Assembly: GCA_022496805.1 (NCBI GenBank)
Contig: CM040093.1
Span: forward strand, 7,340,213-7,404,212
Length of the DNA: 64,000 nt
Reading direction: 5' to 3'
Origin: Pohlia nutans
Lineage: Eukaryota > Streptophyta > Bryopsida > Bryales > Mniaceae
A model generated the notes under the pieces. The model was not told the DNA's origin, did no database searches, and was given only the letters and a program-made list of their open reading frames with translations. Made by a program: the position numbers and the translations under genes. Of this stretch, positions 36,992-48,602 are shown one piece after another. Within the stretch, counting starts at the first letter, position 1. Every line of letters begins with the position of its first letter.

Positions 36992-38145
36992 ATTTCACAA
37001 GTCAATTTTGGATACACTTATGATCAATACTTTGAAAATTAAAAAGATATCCAAGAACTACATGCTAATTTACATTTGAATCTTTATTCAATGGCTTACA
37101 AGACACTTTATGAATTATCAAGAAATTGACTTAAAAATCTCTATCAATATCACGAACACCCAAACAAAGAGCTCAAGAATTAAGACTTATATTTGAAACC
37201 TTTGTTGTATTTCTTTTCCTTGCAAAATGTGCATGATGGATGAGAAACGTGGATGCAACCTGTACATTGTTCAAAAAATGAACAATTGGTCCTTTAGGGG
37301 TTAAGGTAATCCACCATGTACCCGCCACTTACCCAAACCCGTCATCTACTCCAACAATCCAACAGTCCATTTCCGCCTCTATTTGCTCCAACACCAACAT
37401 TTTCACTTGCTATTTGAATCTTTTGATTGGTTAAAATTCCTTACTATTCTTGGACACTTCATGGGAGGTACCTAGTGGCACAAATGGGTGGCAAATATTG
37501 CAGACCACTTTGAAAATTCAGAACTAATTCATACTTTATCAGAAAAATGTAAAAATACTTGGGTTAGAATTGTAGTGCTATTGGCTATCACTGGAAAATA
37601 ATTTTATCAACATGGATTGCCTCCGAACATACAAAATGCTTACTGTGGCGGGGATAGGGTGGGACACCTTAGATAACCGGCCGCCCTTGGAACTTGCTCT
37701 TCACCCACAATGTGACGTGGCCAATTAGAAGTTTTATGCATGCCACCACATGATCAATATGGATCGCTGTTGTGCACATGGCATCACGGTACGGTACAGT
37801 ACACATGCAACACATGTGGCAGCGCCCAGATTTGTATCCCATTTTTACTGAGCTCTCCGAAGCTTCAGTTGTCACAAAGCTTCAGTAGTTGGTACATTCG
37901 AGTCAGTAACCGTCAAGGCTTGGTTTTTTACTGACGTGTCAGCATTGTATAGGCTGAGAGCACCCTCGTTACCCCCGGTAACCTTCACTGATATCCAAGA
38001 AGATCTGACGGAATCTGTAACCAGGTTGTTCTTTTTGATGATGAAGATCTGACCGAATCTTGTGAACGCCGTTAGATCTAAACCATACATCTGGATTAAT
38101 CTGCACCGTCGAGCGAATCCGACGGTCGCCCTGACGGTTACGTAA
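36992..38145. other. Intergenic DNA with one more TTAA-element end
   Basis: 37212-37304 matches the end of 41443-42016 in inverse orientation (gtgcatgatggatgagaaac) and ends ggtcctttaggggttaa; its partner end was not found. Nothing else recognised. Confidence 0.5.
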
Positions 38146-38146
38146 A

Positions 38147-38238
38147 GTAACCAGCGAGAATAGGCCGGTTACTACAGAAAGATTTGTCGCTACCGCGACT
38201 CATCTTTCTCTGGTGACCGGCCTGTTCTCGCTGGTTAC
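38147..38238. repeat. Hairpin with about 36-bp arms
   Basis: gtaaccagcgagaa.aggccggt at 38147 pairs with accggcct.ttctcgctggttac ending at 38238; the loop is about 20 bp around ttgtcgctaccgcgact. Confidence 0.7.
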
Positions 38239-38368
38239 CTAATACGTAATGTGGTGAGCACTCTGCACTCCTTCGTTGAATTTTACACTCTCCAAGGGTT
38301 GGTTGCTCTTCTATATATACAAGCTCCTGACACCATCATTCTGCAGCTGTGAATCTGAGTGAGTCTCA

Positions 38369-38685
38369 TGGCCCATTCACACCAGAAATCCAACGCACGT
38401 CCGTCTGTGTTCCTGAATTTCAGGTGGGTAAATTGAAGAAATGATTTAATATTTTGCACTTGTCTTATCATGCTGCGAACACTATGCAGGCACTGTTCAA
38501 CTGCATTTTGCTGCCGCAAGTTCACTGTCATTCCTTTTTTGCGTTGTGAAACTATTTATTTGCGTCTTCACCACTGTAGATTGCATTAAACTATGATTTA
38601 TTTTCACCATCTATTTTATTTATTTACCTTGACTGACGCAGATTCCCGACGCAAGTGCGTTCAAGTGACTGGTGTGAATGGGCCA
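38369..38685. mobile_element. 317-bp MITE with TGGCCCATTCACACCAG ends and TCA duplication
   Basis: Left end TGGCCCATTCACACCAG, right end CTGGTGTGAATGGGCCA, flanked on both sides by TCA (38366-38368, 38686-38688). A 3-bp duplication fits a PIF/Harbinger-like element, though TCA is not its usual target. Confidence 0.65.
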
Positions 38686-38689
38686 TCAG

Positions 38690-39725
38690 TGAGCCATAGT
38701 TGACTCCATTGTACAGTACATAGTCTAGGTTGTTTTTGTATTTTGTTTTTTTATTATTGGATTTAGCTTTGGTTTTTGAAACCTAAGCCTAAAAATTTGT
38801 CTCGTTGCTCAAACTAAATTTTACATGTGATCTTATTTACGAAGTTCAATTCAACTTACTTATGCTAACATGGAATGCCTCTGATTGATTGGGTTCATTT
38901 TATGTGCTTAATTATTGAGTATCAACTTCCTACAAAGGAGATTAGGTTGCTGAAACCCTGCCCTTCCTTCATATTTCAAATTTTGATTGAAGGACTTAGT
39001 TACGAGGTTCACTCTTATAATACTCTGGGCGCAAATTGTGTCAAATTGGCAACGCCTTGCGCTCTGTGCATTAAACGTACCATACATGCATGATGCAACA
39101 ACGATCAATGCTCAAAGGGGTTTCCCCTAAACGGCGATACTCTAATGCACAACAACTCAGTCAACGCCTTGTCCGAGGTACTTAGGCAAACCCTAAACCC
39201 GCAAGTAGTCTCTTTTTTTGGCTACATGTTTGTGAATTACAAGTTGTTGGTGCCCCAATTGTGTTGAATGTGAATTGGGAGTTTTGAAGTGATAGTATCT
39301 GGGTCACAGAGTAGCGGACAACAGGTCCAGCATGCAACACTCATCAAACATTGGTTTCCAATTTGCACTTGTTACCTTTGATTTTTTTTCTTGTGAATAT
39401 ACGATAACAAGTAAAGGTATACTGTAGACACCTTGTGTACAACTTAAAACTGACTACCTATTTGTTTTTTGTCATGGGCACATGTGAGGGATACTACCTC
39501 TTGAGAAATCCTCAAATTTCCAATTCACACACTTGGAATTGGAGCTTTGTTTGTTGCTTATGTTCTTTTCCTATAATTCACTTTGTTTTGCTATTATAGC
39601 TTTCTTTTGGGATTGTTGATCTTCTTCAAGCGATTTGGCGTTTAAGTAGTTTCACAATTTGTTGGGGGAATTATATTTTTTGATTCAGTGAATTCCAAGT
39701 AGCAACTTGCACTTAGAGTTTGCAA
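38690..39725. other. Intergenic DNA, nothing recognised
   Basis: Read on both strands; only short open frames of random appearance. Confidence 0.5.
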
Positions 39726-39726
39726 C

Positions 39727-40021
39727 ATCACAAACCTAGAAAGTCATGTTTTTGCAATGTTTTACGTATGTTGTTGAGATGAACAGGGGTGGTTACGTTC
39801 GACATACGTTTTACGTATGTTTATTGTAGAAAAAGCGTACGAAGGGCATATTACAAACATGTAAATTCTATCATGATGTATTTTTTCATGTTTGTAATAT
39901 GTCATTCATAAATTTTTTATACAATAAACATATGTAATACATATGTCGAATGTAATCACCCCTGTTCATCTCAACAACATATATTAAACATTGCAAAAGC
40001 ATGACTTCCTAAGTTTGTGAT
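39727..40021. repeat. 295-bp foldback (near-perfect palindrome)
   Basis: Starts atcacaaacctagaaagtcatg-like and ends with its complement; arms of about 130 bp run through gttgttgagatgaacaggggt and aatatgtcattc/gggcatattac. Could be a foldback MITE or give a long hairpin RNA. Confidence 0.75.
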
Positions 40022-40509
40022 GAATATTTACCTCTGTTGAGTGGTTTACAACATTGTAAGCTTATAACTTAAACAATTTTGTGATGTTATTATTGGATTT
40101 TGTTTTAATTCTTTGCTTACCTTGTAAGCTTAGAATGTGAACAGTTTTGTGATAGTATGTGATTTTGTCTCAGGTTTGAAACCCTAATTCAATAGTGGAC
40201 ACAAGTCTATTTACTAAATTTGTTCTTATTAGGGTAAGGTGGGAGTTTGATTTTTGAGATTGTTTAAAATATGCTTTGAATTTTCAAAAAAAGAAGGAGA
40301 AAACCCCTTTTTTTCTTTGAGGCACACAAATTGTTTTGCAACCCGTGGCAAGCAGACGAGTTCCTTTAGCAACCCTCCGCAAGAAAATTTTCATTAGGAA
40401 GAGTGACGATTTTACAGCTAGAATCAAACCGCCAATCCTTTGGGTACACCTCTCCATCATTTGGTAGTTTAATTAAGGTCATCTCGGCCCAGTAATCTAG
40501 GTTTTTAGT

Positions 40510-40860
40510 TACCGCAAGCTTCATCAGTCCCGGATCAATCTACGAGCTCATCAAGGCCTTGATCCCGGTTATAAGCAAATCGCGGAGACTCACCAGAGTG
40601 TGTCAAACATTGATAGCAGAGCTCGATTCCATCCGAGCTGATGGAGAGCGAATTGGACATAAGCTGAAATTTTTTTACCATCATGACGGCGACAACGACG
40701 AGAACCTGAAAACGTTAGAAAACTGGTTGCAGAAGCTCAAGGATGCACTTGAAGATGCCAAAATGAAGTGAACAAGTACAACAAAACTACCAGCAAAATC
40801 GAACGCCTGCTCAAGAGTTACAAGCTGTCTAAGGAGTTCACAATAAGATCACGAAGATTG
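40510..40860 (+). pseudogene. Coiled-coil gene remnant, possibly RPW8-like
   Basis: From about 40525 the frame reads IYELIKALIPVISKSRRL, then LENWLQKLKDALEDAKMK up to a TGA at 40769. Dropping one base there continues with VNKYNKTTSKIERLL and KSYKLSKEF to about 40860. The amphipathic helical pattern recalls the N-terminal RPW8/CC domain of plant resistance proteins. Frameshift, no NB-ARC and no start context mark it as a fragment. The family call is weak. Confidence 0.35.
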
Positions 40861-40861
40861 C

Positions 40862-41442
40862 GGATCAACGGGTGACTACACACTCGATATCTTGTTGGAG
40901 GTGCAAAAAATTCGCGATAAGATCTTGCAAAAACGTTCGAGTAAGTGACGAATATGCTTGTGCGGCTTGTGCAGGTGAAATTCTAAGTGTGCAGGGCAAC
41001 AATTTGTAGAGTACAAAGAAAGCAGTGTACAGGCACCAAGAAAGGAGTTTAAAAACTTTTGAAAACCACCAAGCTCTTACACACCTCTTACACACCTAAT
41101 AATGATAGACCACCAAGATCTTCCACACCTTTCAGGAAGATAGCCAAAATTCAGGTTATCTTCCTGAAAGTAGATAGCCTGATTCAAGGACCTTTGATAG
41201 ACCAAGGCAGTGCAAGCATTGGCAATTGGTATATACAGTACAAGCTAGCAGCCTGTATACATTAGGCCATGTACAGTGATGCTACGTCCATTTTTTGATA
41301 GTTAACCGGGAGCCAGCCATGAGTGAGAGGGTTCGCCGTGTTCGGAGAATATTTTTTTTGAAGCAGTGATGAAACTGTTGCATTCTTGAGTCCAAAATGA
41401 AAAGAGACAAAAACTTGTAATACTATTGCTCTGTACTGTATG
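40862..41442. other. Intergenic DNA, nothing recognised
   Basis: Contains a short inverted repeat caggttatcttcctgaaag / tttcaggaagatagcc at 41127-41172. No gene. Confidence 0.5.
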
Positions 41443-42016
41443 TTAACCCTTAACTGCCCAACCATGCATATTTTGCATGATGTACAGATTTCATCCGTAG
41501 TTTCTCATCCGTCATGCACTTTTTGTAGTGTGATTCTTTTACTGAATTTTTAATGGGAAGTTAGCTTCATGTATGTGTGATCCGATCAAAAAGGAAACAA
41601 TTTGTGAAAAAATTATGCCTCATTTCGTGTTGCAGTGTTTCACCCAAAATTCTGAAGATTTCAGTCTAAAAGTGTTGAAAAAATAAACTCATAAAATCAA
41701 GCATCCAAAAAATCTCCAAAAATCACTACACCTAGAGCACTACATTATAATCCATCACAACAAATTTCATCCACAAACTGTCAATATCTTATTTGTAATT
41801 GAATTACAAAATAATTTTTTATTTTGTGTTTCAAAATTTATAGAGAAATATTAGTGATAGCAATCATAGATCTAACTTTATGGATAAAATCTAAAATTCA
41901 AAATGTATAACTTTTATTCTTACATCAATTTCCAAATATTCATGTTAGTTGTATTTTATAATGCATGTTTGCAAAACTGCCCAAACTGGACATAGGTGAG
42001 GACGTTTAGGGGTTAA
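41443..42016. mobile_element. 574-bp TTAA-flanked TIR element
   Basis: Ends TTAACCCTTAACTGCCCA and AGGACGTTTAGGGGTTAA. Inner parts align in inverse orientation with 7393-7978. Confidence 0.7.
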
Positions 42017-43149
42017 AAGAATACATATAGTATACAAATTGAGCAATGCATATGCTCTGTAGATGCTCTATAGTTTGTTCTTGGTTGAAACCTGATTAGT
42101 TGCATCTAGAAATTAACTCGGTTCTCTTCTTAGAGCCTCCTTCCATGCAGAGTCGGGCTGGTCCTAAAATTTAGCTCTCCACGGATTAAAATAGCACAGA
42201 CCACTTGCATGCACCCTCGGTAAAGCAATCCAATAGATAAAATTAGAGATTCTCCATAAAGCAACCAATCACGTAGCCCACCGATGGCATGGTGAAGTGG
42301 GTGACTTTGCAAGCCGCTTTCAACGCTCACAAAGCATGGGTGGAAGTTGGGACCTCATTTTTTGTCCTTTAGTTGTATCCACCAGACCGATGCTCACATG
42401 AAAGCCCGCCCTTAGCCTACCCCTTGAACTACGACTTCTTGATTTTGGAGCATTCTTGCACTCATTGTTCTCTTCTCAATCGGTCAATTGCATTCTCTAA
42501 TTTTGACATTATTGAAGAGATTTGAAGAGCTTCATGAACTCCGTAGAGTAAGAAAATCATGTTAATCACTTTATACAGACAAACCCATGCGCAATTGTTC
42601 AATGTGGTATGAGATTGTCGCTTGTTCCTGCTTAGGGTTCCTGCTTTGATTGCAGTGGCATGAGAATTTAGGCTGGATACACGAGGCAGGATTCTGAGAG
42701 ACTAATCTCATTGTTGTTAATTCTCAACCGATATCGACGATCTCGATTGTCACTACAAGCAGAGGCGTTGTTTCTCACTTTGGAGGATCTTGTTCATTGT
42801 CACTTTTCACTCTACACGTTTGTCCTACGGGACGAATAGCACTCACCAAATCCAACCAAAAAACTGGTGAGTGCGAAGTGGCGCCGTTTGACTCACAGGA
42901 GTGAAAAGCGACACCTTCTCCTTGTAGTGTGTGTCTTAGATTGGAAGGTAACTTATGTCTTGCACAAGCTCATGTTAGAGCCAAGTTCCATGGGTTTGAG
43001 AAGTTGTCCATGGAAGTAGGCAAGAGAAGGCGAAAAGTGGAACTTGGGTTTGTTTCATACCTGGTCATGTAGTTCTGCATGTTCCATGAACTTGCTTGAG
43101 GTGAAACATGAACAAATTTGATTAGTTAGGGAAAAATTACCATGAAGTC
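42017..43149. other. Intergenic DNA, nothing recognised
   Basis: No coding, RNA or repeat feature that I can support. Confidence 0.45.
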
Positions 43150-43476
43150 TTGAGCTTCAAATTCTTCTCGCCATGGATTCTCTTCCTGCTCTCCATCCTA
43201 TCGTCCTCCAGCGCTATCTCTTCTCCTCCGTTCCAATACTCTCCGGACGGGCTCACATTCACTAACCACCCGCTAGAATCCATTGCTGACCTAAAACATT
43301 GGCTCAGATTTCCCAAGCGCAATAGTGCTGCACTTCTGAACAAGACTAAAGACTGGTGGTTGGCTCAATTGCGGCTATACGGCTTCAACGTCAAATCATC
43401 GATGAAGAAACCAGATTCGATGGAGGCTCTCAAAGGCGGGCTTAAGGGAGATCCTCCAGATTTTGCAAAAATTTGA
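43147..43476 (+). CDS. Possible small secreted or partial protein, unknown
   Basis: An open frame of about 108 codons with a hydrophobic stretch typical of a signal peptide (SPWILFLLSILSSSSA), then LESIADLKHWLRFP and KTKDWWLAQLRLYGFNV. There is no in-frame ATG: the frame opens after a stop near 43120 and the earliest alternative is TTG at 43150. It may therefore be an exon of a longer gene or a remnant. No family recognised. Confidence 0.3.
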   Translation, partial: VLSFKFFSPWILFLLSILSSSSAISSPPFQYSPDGLTFTNHPLESIADLKHWLRFPKRNSAALLNKTKDWWLAQLRLYGFNVKSSMKKPDSMEALKGGLKGDPPDFAKI

Positions 43477-44669
43477 GCAGGTGTTTATGCTGAGAAAATC
43501 AATTTTGAGTCTCTAAAGAATAGTCACAACGGACATTTTGTTGTTAAAGACAAGTCACATTGAACAAGATTTCTACTATTGTATGTCCATTTTCTTCAAG
43601 AAACCTTCCACGAGGAAAATTTGCCGGTACGATGAGGAGTATGACATAAAGCTTCTATGATTTAATTTTAACATCAACCAAATTAGGGTTGAGTTAATCA
43701 TGAGAGGAAACATGAGAGGAACATCAACCAAATTAGGGTTGAGCTCTTCATGAATGTAGTAGTCAAAATCGGCTTCAATGATCCCCATTTTCCAGTGAAC
43801 CTTAGATCCATAGTACATACTCACATTTGGAAGTTATGTAGTTAGGAAAAAGCTATGTTATGAAGTTACGTAGTCACTTCTAAAAAGCTAGTAGATTGTT
43901 CTTCAATTGCGGTCTGCAGATTTTATGTGAACCTTTCACTTTAGTGAACAAAACTCTGTTCTGGAAACTGTAAAGTGTAGTTGACAAGTGCAGAATCTTC
44001 TGCCACAAATATAAGTTTTGCTGCTCTGCTCCACTTTTGTATTTGAGAATCCTGCTTCCGCTTTCCATTGCTGTACTTATATCAAGCTACGCTTGTGATT
44101 GTAATGGGTAGATGCTAATTAAGAAGCTGCCTTCTTCATGATCCATTATCTTCAGTGATTGGTACCAAATATTGGAGCAATATTAGACTGATTTCATTTT
44201 TCCGGCAGGAAGAAGTAGAAATGCTGCCGATCAGTGACTTTCGACGTCTTGCTTAGACTATCACTGCAAAGCATGTGTATGTTCTGAGGGATTGGAATCC
44301 AGGAAAATCGCTCATGTTAATCCCATACCGGTTACTCACCTTCATCCGCTTCTGAAAATCACCATTTGTAAACGATCTCGTAAGCATGTGTTCCAAAAAA
44401 CCTCTATATCTTTGAAATTTCCAACATTTCCTTTAAGAATTCACCCCCTGTCCTTGTGTAATACAAACTTGCCATTATCATCATTTGGGCATTTTGTTGA
44501 AAAATTGCAAGTCTTTGCAATGCCAAAATGCCCACAATGACATACTCTATGACCATGAAATTCGAAAGTAAAACAAGAATGCATTCCCTTCTAGGATCCA
44601 TGGCTAGAGCAGGTGAGAGGAAAATTGGATGGAGAGAGATGGATAGAAGCCAAACAAAATGGTATTAGG
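43477..44669. other. Intergenic DNA, nothing recognised
   Basis: Contains a short direct repeat around 43672 and 43724 (acatcaaccaaattagggtt). No gene supported. Confidence 0.45.
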
Positions 44670-44915
44670 TTTGGACTTTGGGCTTGGCTTTTGGAGGCTT
44701 CACAGTAACTATGGCTATTCAAGTCGAGAGGGTGTATGAGTTCATGGCCAAAGGCTTGGACTTTAGACTTGGCCTTTGGAGGCTTCACACTATTGCCAGC
44801 CGAAGGCTCCTACTTCTATATTTTATTAGCTATTTCAAGCCCAAGCCTTTGGACTTTAGATCAACATGAATTGACCATCAATTCCCACAGCCTCTCCACT
44901 TGGATGGCCATGGCG
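44670..44915. mobile_element. MITE related to 21020-21255
   Basis: Contains aagtcgagagg, gagttcatggcc and ggcttggactttagacttgg with internal inverted copies of ttggaggcttcaca/agcctttggactttag. Exact ends unclear. Confidence 0.5.
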
Positions 44916-45049
44916 TGAAGCGGTGCTGAATATGCTCCCCACCCACTTTATTGCATTTGCTAAATTCCTTAGTGTGTGCATTGCATTCTCGTTTTTCATT
45001 ATCAAACCGACATATATATTTAACCGTCCATTCCCGACAGGGGAGAGTA

Positions 45050-45165
45050 GTTTTGTTCCAATGACCCTTTGTACTGTGGGCAAGTGGGTCATTGACATTA
45101 ATTACAAACGGACACTTTATTCGCTCCAGCCTTGAAAAGGACCGGAGTTTCTATCTATCTAGATC
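45050..45165 (+). repeat. Dispersed SINE-like repeat, copy 2
   Basis: Matches 10610-10790 and ends ggaccggagtttctatctat. It lies in the left arm of the inverted duplication and is absent from the right arm, so it arrived after the duplication. Confidence 0.45.
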
Positions 45166-45366
45166 TTTGACCATTCATAAGTTCTTTTTGGCTCCCAAAC
45201 TGGGTACGTAAAGTGCTCAAAATTAACCGGTGTGATCAATCACAGAAAACTATTTCAAAACAAAGTTAACTGATGGATTTGGGGAATTCTCCCTGAAACA
45301 CAAAACTCACAATGTCCAGCACTGCAAAAGGACATCCTCACCGGAAAAGTCTCTGCTCAGAAGACG

Positions 45367-46985
45367 TCAAGACGACCAGGGCCACTGAGCTAACACATTC
45401 CTCAAACTCAGCTTCATGCTCTTCGATTCATAAGAGCACCTCACACCACATTGGGCAGGCCGACGAAATGGGTGACGAGGTAACACATCCACCGACCCAG
45501 TCTTCAAGTGATACCTTCTCACTTTTCCAGACAACCGGTGCACCAGCACAACAGAGTCGCACCTCCCATTTGAGCCAAAACAAGGATACCCGTACGTAGA
45601 TTCCGCAAGTTCATCTTCGATGACCCGCAAGCCGAAGATTTCACGCAACTGAGAGCTCGTCAACTGGACCATTGGCTGTCTTCCATTCTCAGGCTTAATC
45701 TCATACATCTCAAACACTTGCTCTCGGTCCTCCTGATGCGTCTGGAACAAGGACTCCGCATTCGGGCAATCGTGGTCAACTCTCTGCTCAAACTCGGACT
45801 CGCAGCTGTCAGGACGTAACACCACAATCACGAACAAACGATTGTCGGTAACCACAAGCCGGACATTCGGCCGAATCCTCCGGAATCTCATTCGCCAAAA
45901 CTCCACAAATGAATCTTCCTCATCTTGGTAAAAGAAAAGCCGAACCTGTTCATGTCGGCGATCTTGACTGATTACCTCAGCTGCAACTACGGTGTTATGG
46001 TAACCGATTGCATCGTGGACCCTCCTCTCCCAGAGTTCCTCTACATCAAGAAGAGCAGTTTCGGTACTGAGTCAGCACAAAATCATTTACAATGGCAACC
46101 TTGATTTAAATTATACCGTAATTGTACAGGTGTCATACAAAGACTAGATGGATTACAAGCAAATGAATCAATACCGCTAGAAGTACTGAATTCAATATAT
46201 ATAGATAAAGTGATACGGGTAAGTCTGTACGAGGTCAATTCGATAGTGAATCTATACGGGAAGGTTACCATACGGTTTATATCTTGTACTCCATCACAAG
46301 AACTTTCCTGATGTACTGCACGCCATTCATCAGTAAATGATTTCAGTATGTAAACCCTCGGCAAGGCTGCATCGAGATTGTTGAACAGGAAGACTTTGTA
46401 GCGATGGGTTACATTATCGACAACGGGAACGATGTGAGGAAAGCAGCCTTTCGGGCCGTAGACTGTCGGCGGACATGGCAATGTTCTCTGTTGATTCGAA
46501 ACCGGGTCGGTGAGGAGTAAAGAAAAATTCTCGTAGAAGGAATTTAGCTCACAAACGAGGCCGTTGTCCATCGCGATCATGCGAGTCTCAACGTCCCAGT
46601 CGAAGATACTAGGAAGCTCCTTGGCGGTGATGGAGTACCATCGATTCGCATCGACGTCGAGGAAAGTCAACATCGCTGTGAATCTGGATGTTGTGACGGG
46701 CCGACAGCAATCCATTTGGGGTTCTTTCCTCCACAGAAACAGAAGCGGAGCGCTTTCGTTGTTGCGGTCACACAAGTCATGGAAGGCGTGGTTGCTGATG
46801 AGTTCGTTCCACGATGTGCACACCGATCGTAGTCGGCACAAAACGGGCACCGACAGAAACGAGAGCACGTGCTCCAGAATCTCCACTGGGAGCCTGTGCC
46901 AAACGGAATTGCCTTCCCTTGAATCACCCATGATGGTCAAAGCTCTTGAATCATCCATGATGATCAAAGCTTTTGAATCACCCAT
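45367..46985 (-). pseudogene. F-box gene copy broken by a 270-bp insertion
   Basis: Starts at ATG 46985 (MGDSKALIIMDD), carries an intact F-box (VWHRLPVEILEHVLSFLSVP) and reads through FTDEWRAV, then runs into inserted DNA and stops at 46083. Beyond the insertion the frame continues from about 46040 to 45367 with no stop, ending SLRNVLAQWPWSS as in the intact copy. Unless the insert is spliced out, only a truncated protein of about 300 aa with a foreign tail can be made. Confidence 0.8.
46044..46313. mobile_element. 270-bp MITE inserted at TA in the left F-box copy
   Basis: Comparison with the intact copy shows GCAGTA joined directly to GAG there. Here 270 bp intervene, with ends CATCAGGAAAG (minus strand) and CATCAAGAAGAG, and TA at both junctions. 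A related element lies at 15717-16058. Confidence 0.85.
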
Positions 46986-47329
46986 GATGTCAAAGCTCTC
47001 TGAGAATTCCCTTGTTTTTTTAAGAATGTTGATCTTGTGCAATTGTAATGATTAACAATCTCTTTTCTTCAACTCTTTTTAAAAGCTGATTTGAATAATA
47101 CTCGGCATGGACCATCTAACAAATTGAATTGCTTAAGTGTATCTCCTTCACCTACTGAGCTAGATACTAATATACTAGCGATGGAGGAGGCTTTTCACAT
47201 ACTATGGAACATGTAGAGACTTATTAGGGTAATGGTTCCAGAACGATTATTTTTATTTCATAATGTCTATTTATTAAAACAACATGTTTTCTGCATCTCG
47301 ATACATGCGTCTGAAACAAGGACTCTGAG

Positions 47330-48060
47330 TTCTTTTTAAACAGTTGTTTTGAATAATACTTCAAGGCAAGTTGGCATGGATCCTCATTTGTTTGAATGTC
47401 TCTCCTTCACTTGATGAGCTTCTAATATACTAGTGAGGAGCCTTTTCATATACTATGGAATATGTAAAGACTTAGTAGGCTTATGGTCTTACAATTATAT
47501 AATGATTTACAAATATACTAATGAAGAATCGTTTCACGCACTTACTATAGAATATATTGAGACTTCTTAAGCTTATATGGTCTTAAGATTATCGTAATTT
47601 TATAAAACTCATTTATGTTAATTGAAATTGAAATATAAACGCTTAGTGTAGAGCATATAGTCTGTATCATTCATTAAAGAATTAGGAGCTCTAACAACCT
47701 CTACAACAAGTACTAACTAGTGTTGAAGTCGGTTGAACCGATATGACATCTCACAACTAGAACATTACTTAGAACGGACATTGTAATCTTGAACAAAAGC
47801 ATATCAATATATCAAAATGTTGAAACAACATTGAAATGGAGTTTAATTTGACTTAGTGGAACAACATTGAAATGTAAATTGTTTCAACACATTAGAACGA
47901 TGTGGTTAGAAGTTGAAACCAAGAGAGTATCTACAGGTATGAATCCGTGTCGAACGATCGAGTGGCGAGTAGTAGCCAATCTACCGGGTCCACCGGGAGG
48001 GCTTGCGATCGGTTTCCGCAACACGATTTGATTTTCGCAGCTCAGATTCTGTTCCAGGAT
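47330..48060. other. Spacer between the two duplication arms
   Basis: AT-rich; partial internal duplications of the arm ends (cttttcatatactatggaa near 47445). No gene. Confidence 0.5.
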
Positions 48061-48310
48061 GGCGAGTATGACCAGCTTAACTTCGGCTTTTCAGATACCA
48101 CCTGATATGGAGGCCGATTCATTCACCGACGTTTGGCGCATGAGCTTTCGGAGGACGATCAGGTACGTACCGGGAGCTTCTGGTTACCGACAATCGATTG
48201 TTCGAGTTTCTGTGGTTGGATCCAGACACCTCTGATCGAAGAGTTTCTGAGCCTGATCGAACTCGGAGTCCTTGTTTCAGACGCATGCATCAGGATGCAG
48301 AAAACATGTT
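48061..48310 (+). pseudogene. Third, partial F-box gene copy
   Basis: Diverged match to the 49430-49640 part of the intact gene: tttggcgcatgagctttcgg, ttaccgacaatcgattgttc and cggagtccttgtttcagacg. Several frames; a fragment. Confidence 0.65.
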
Positions 48311-48602
48311 TTAACAAACAAACATTATAAAATAATAATAATCGTCCTAGAACCATTAGCCTAGTAAGTCTCTACATATTCCATAGTATGTGAAAAGCCT
48401 CCTCCGTCGCTAGTATATTAACTGTAGCTAGCTCAGTAGGTGAAGGAGATACACTTAAGCAATTCAATTTGTTAGATGGTCCATGCCGAGTATTATTCAA
48501 AACAGTTTTTTAAAAGAGTTGAAGAAAAGAGATTGTTAAGTACAATTGCACAAGATCAACATTCTTAAAAAAGTAAGGGAATTCTCAGAGAGCTTTGACA
48601 TC

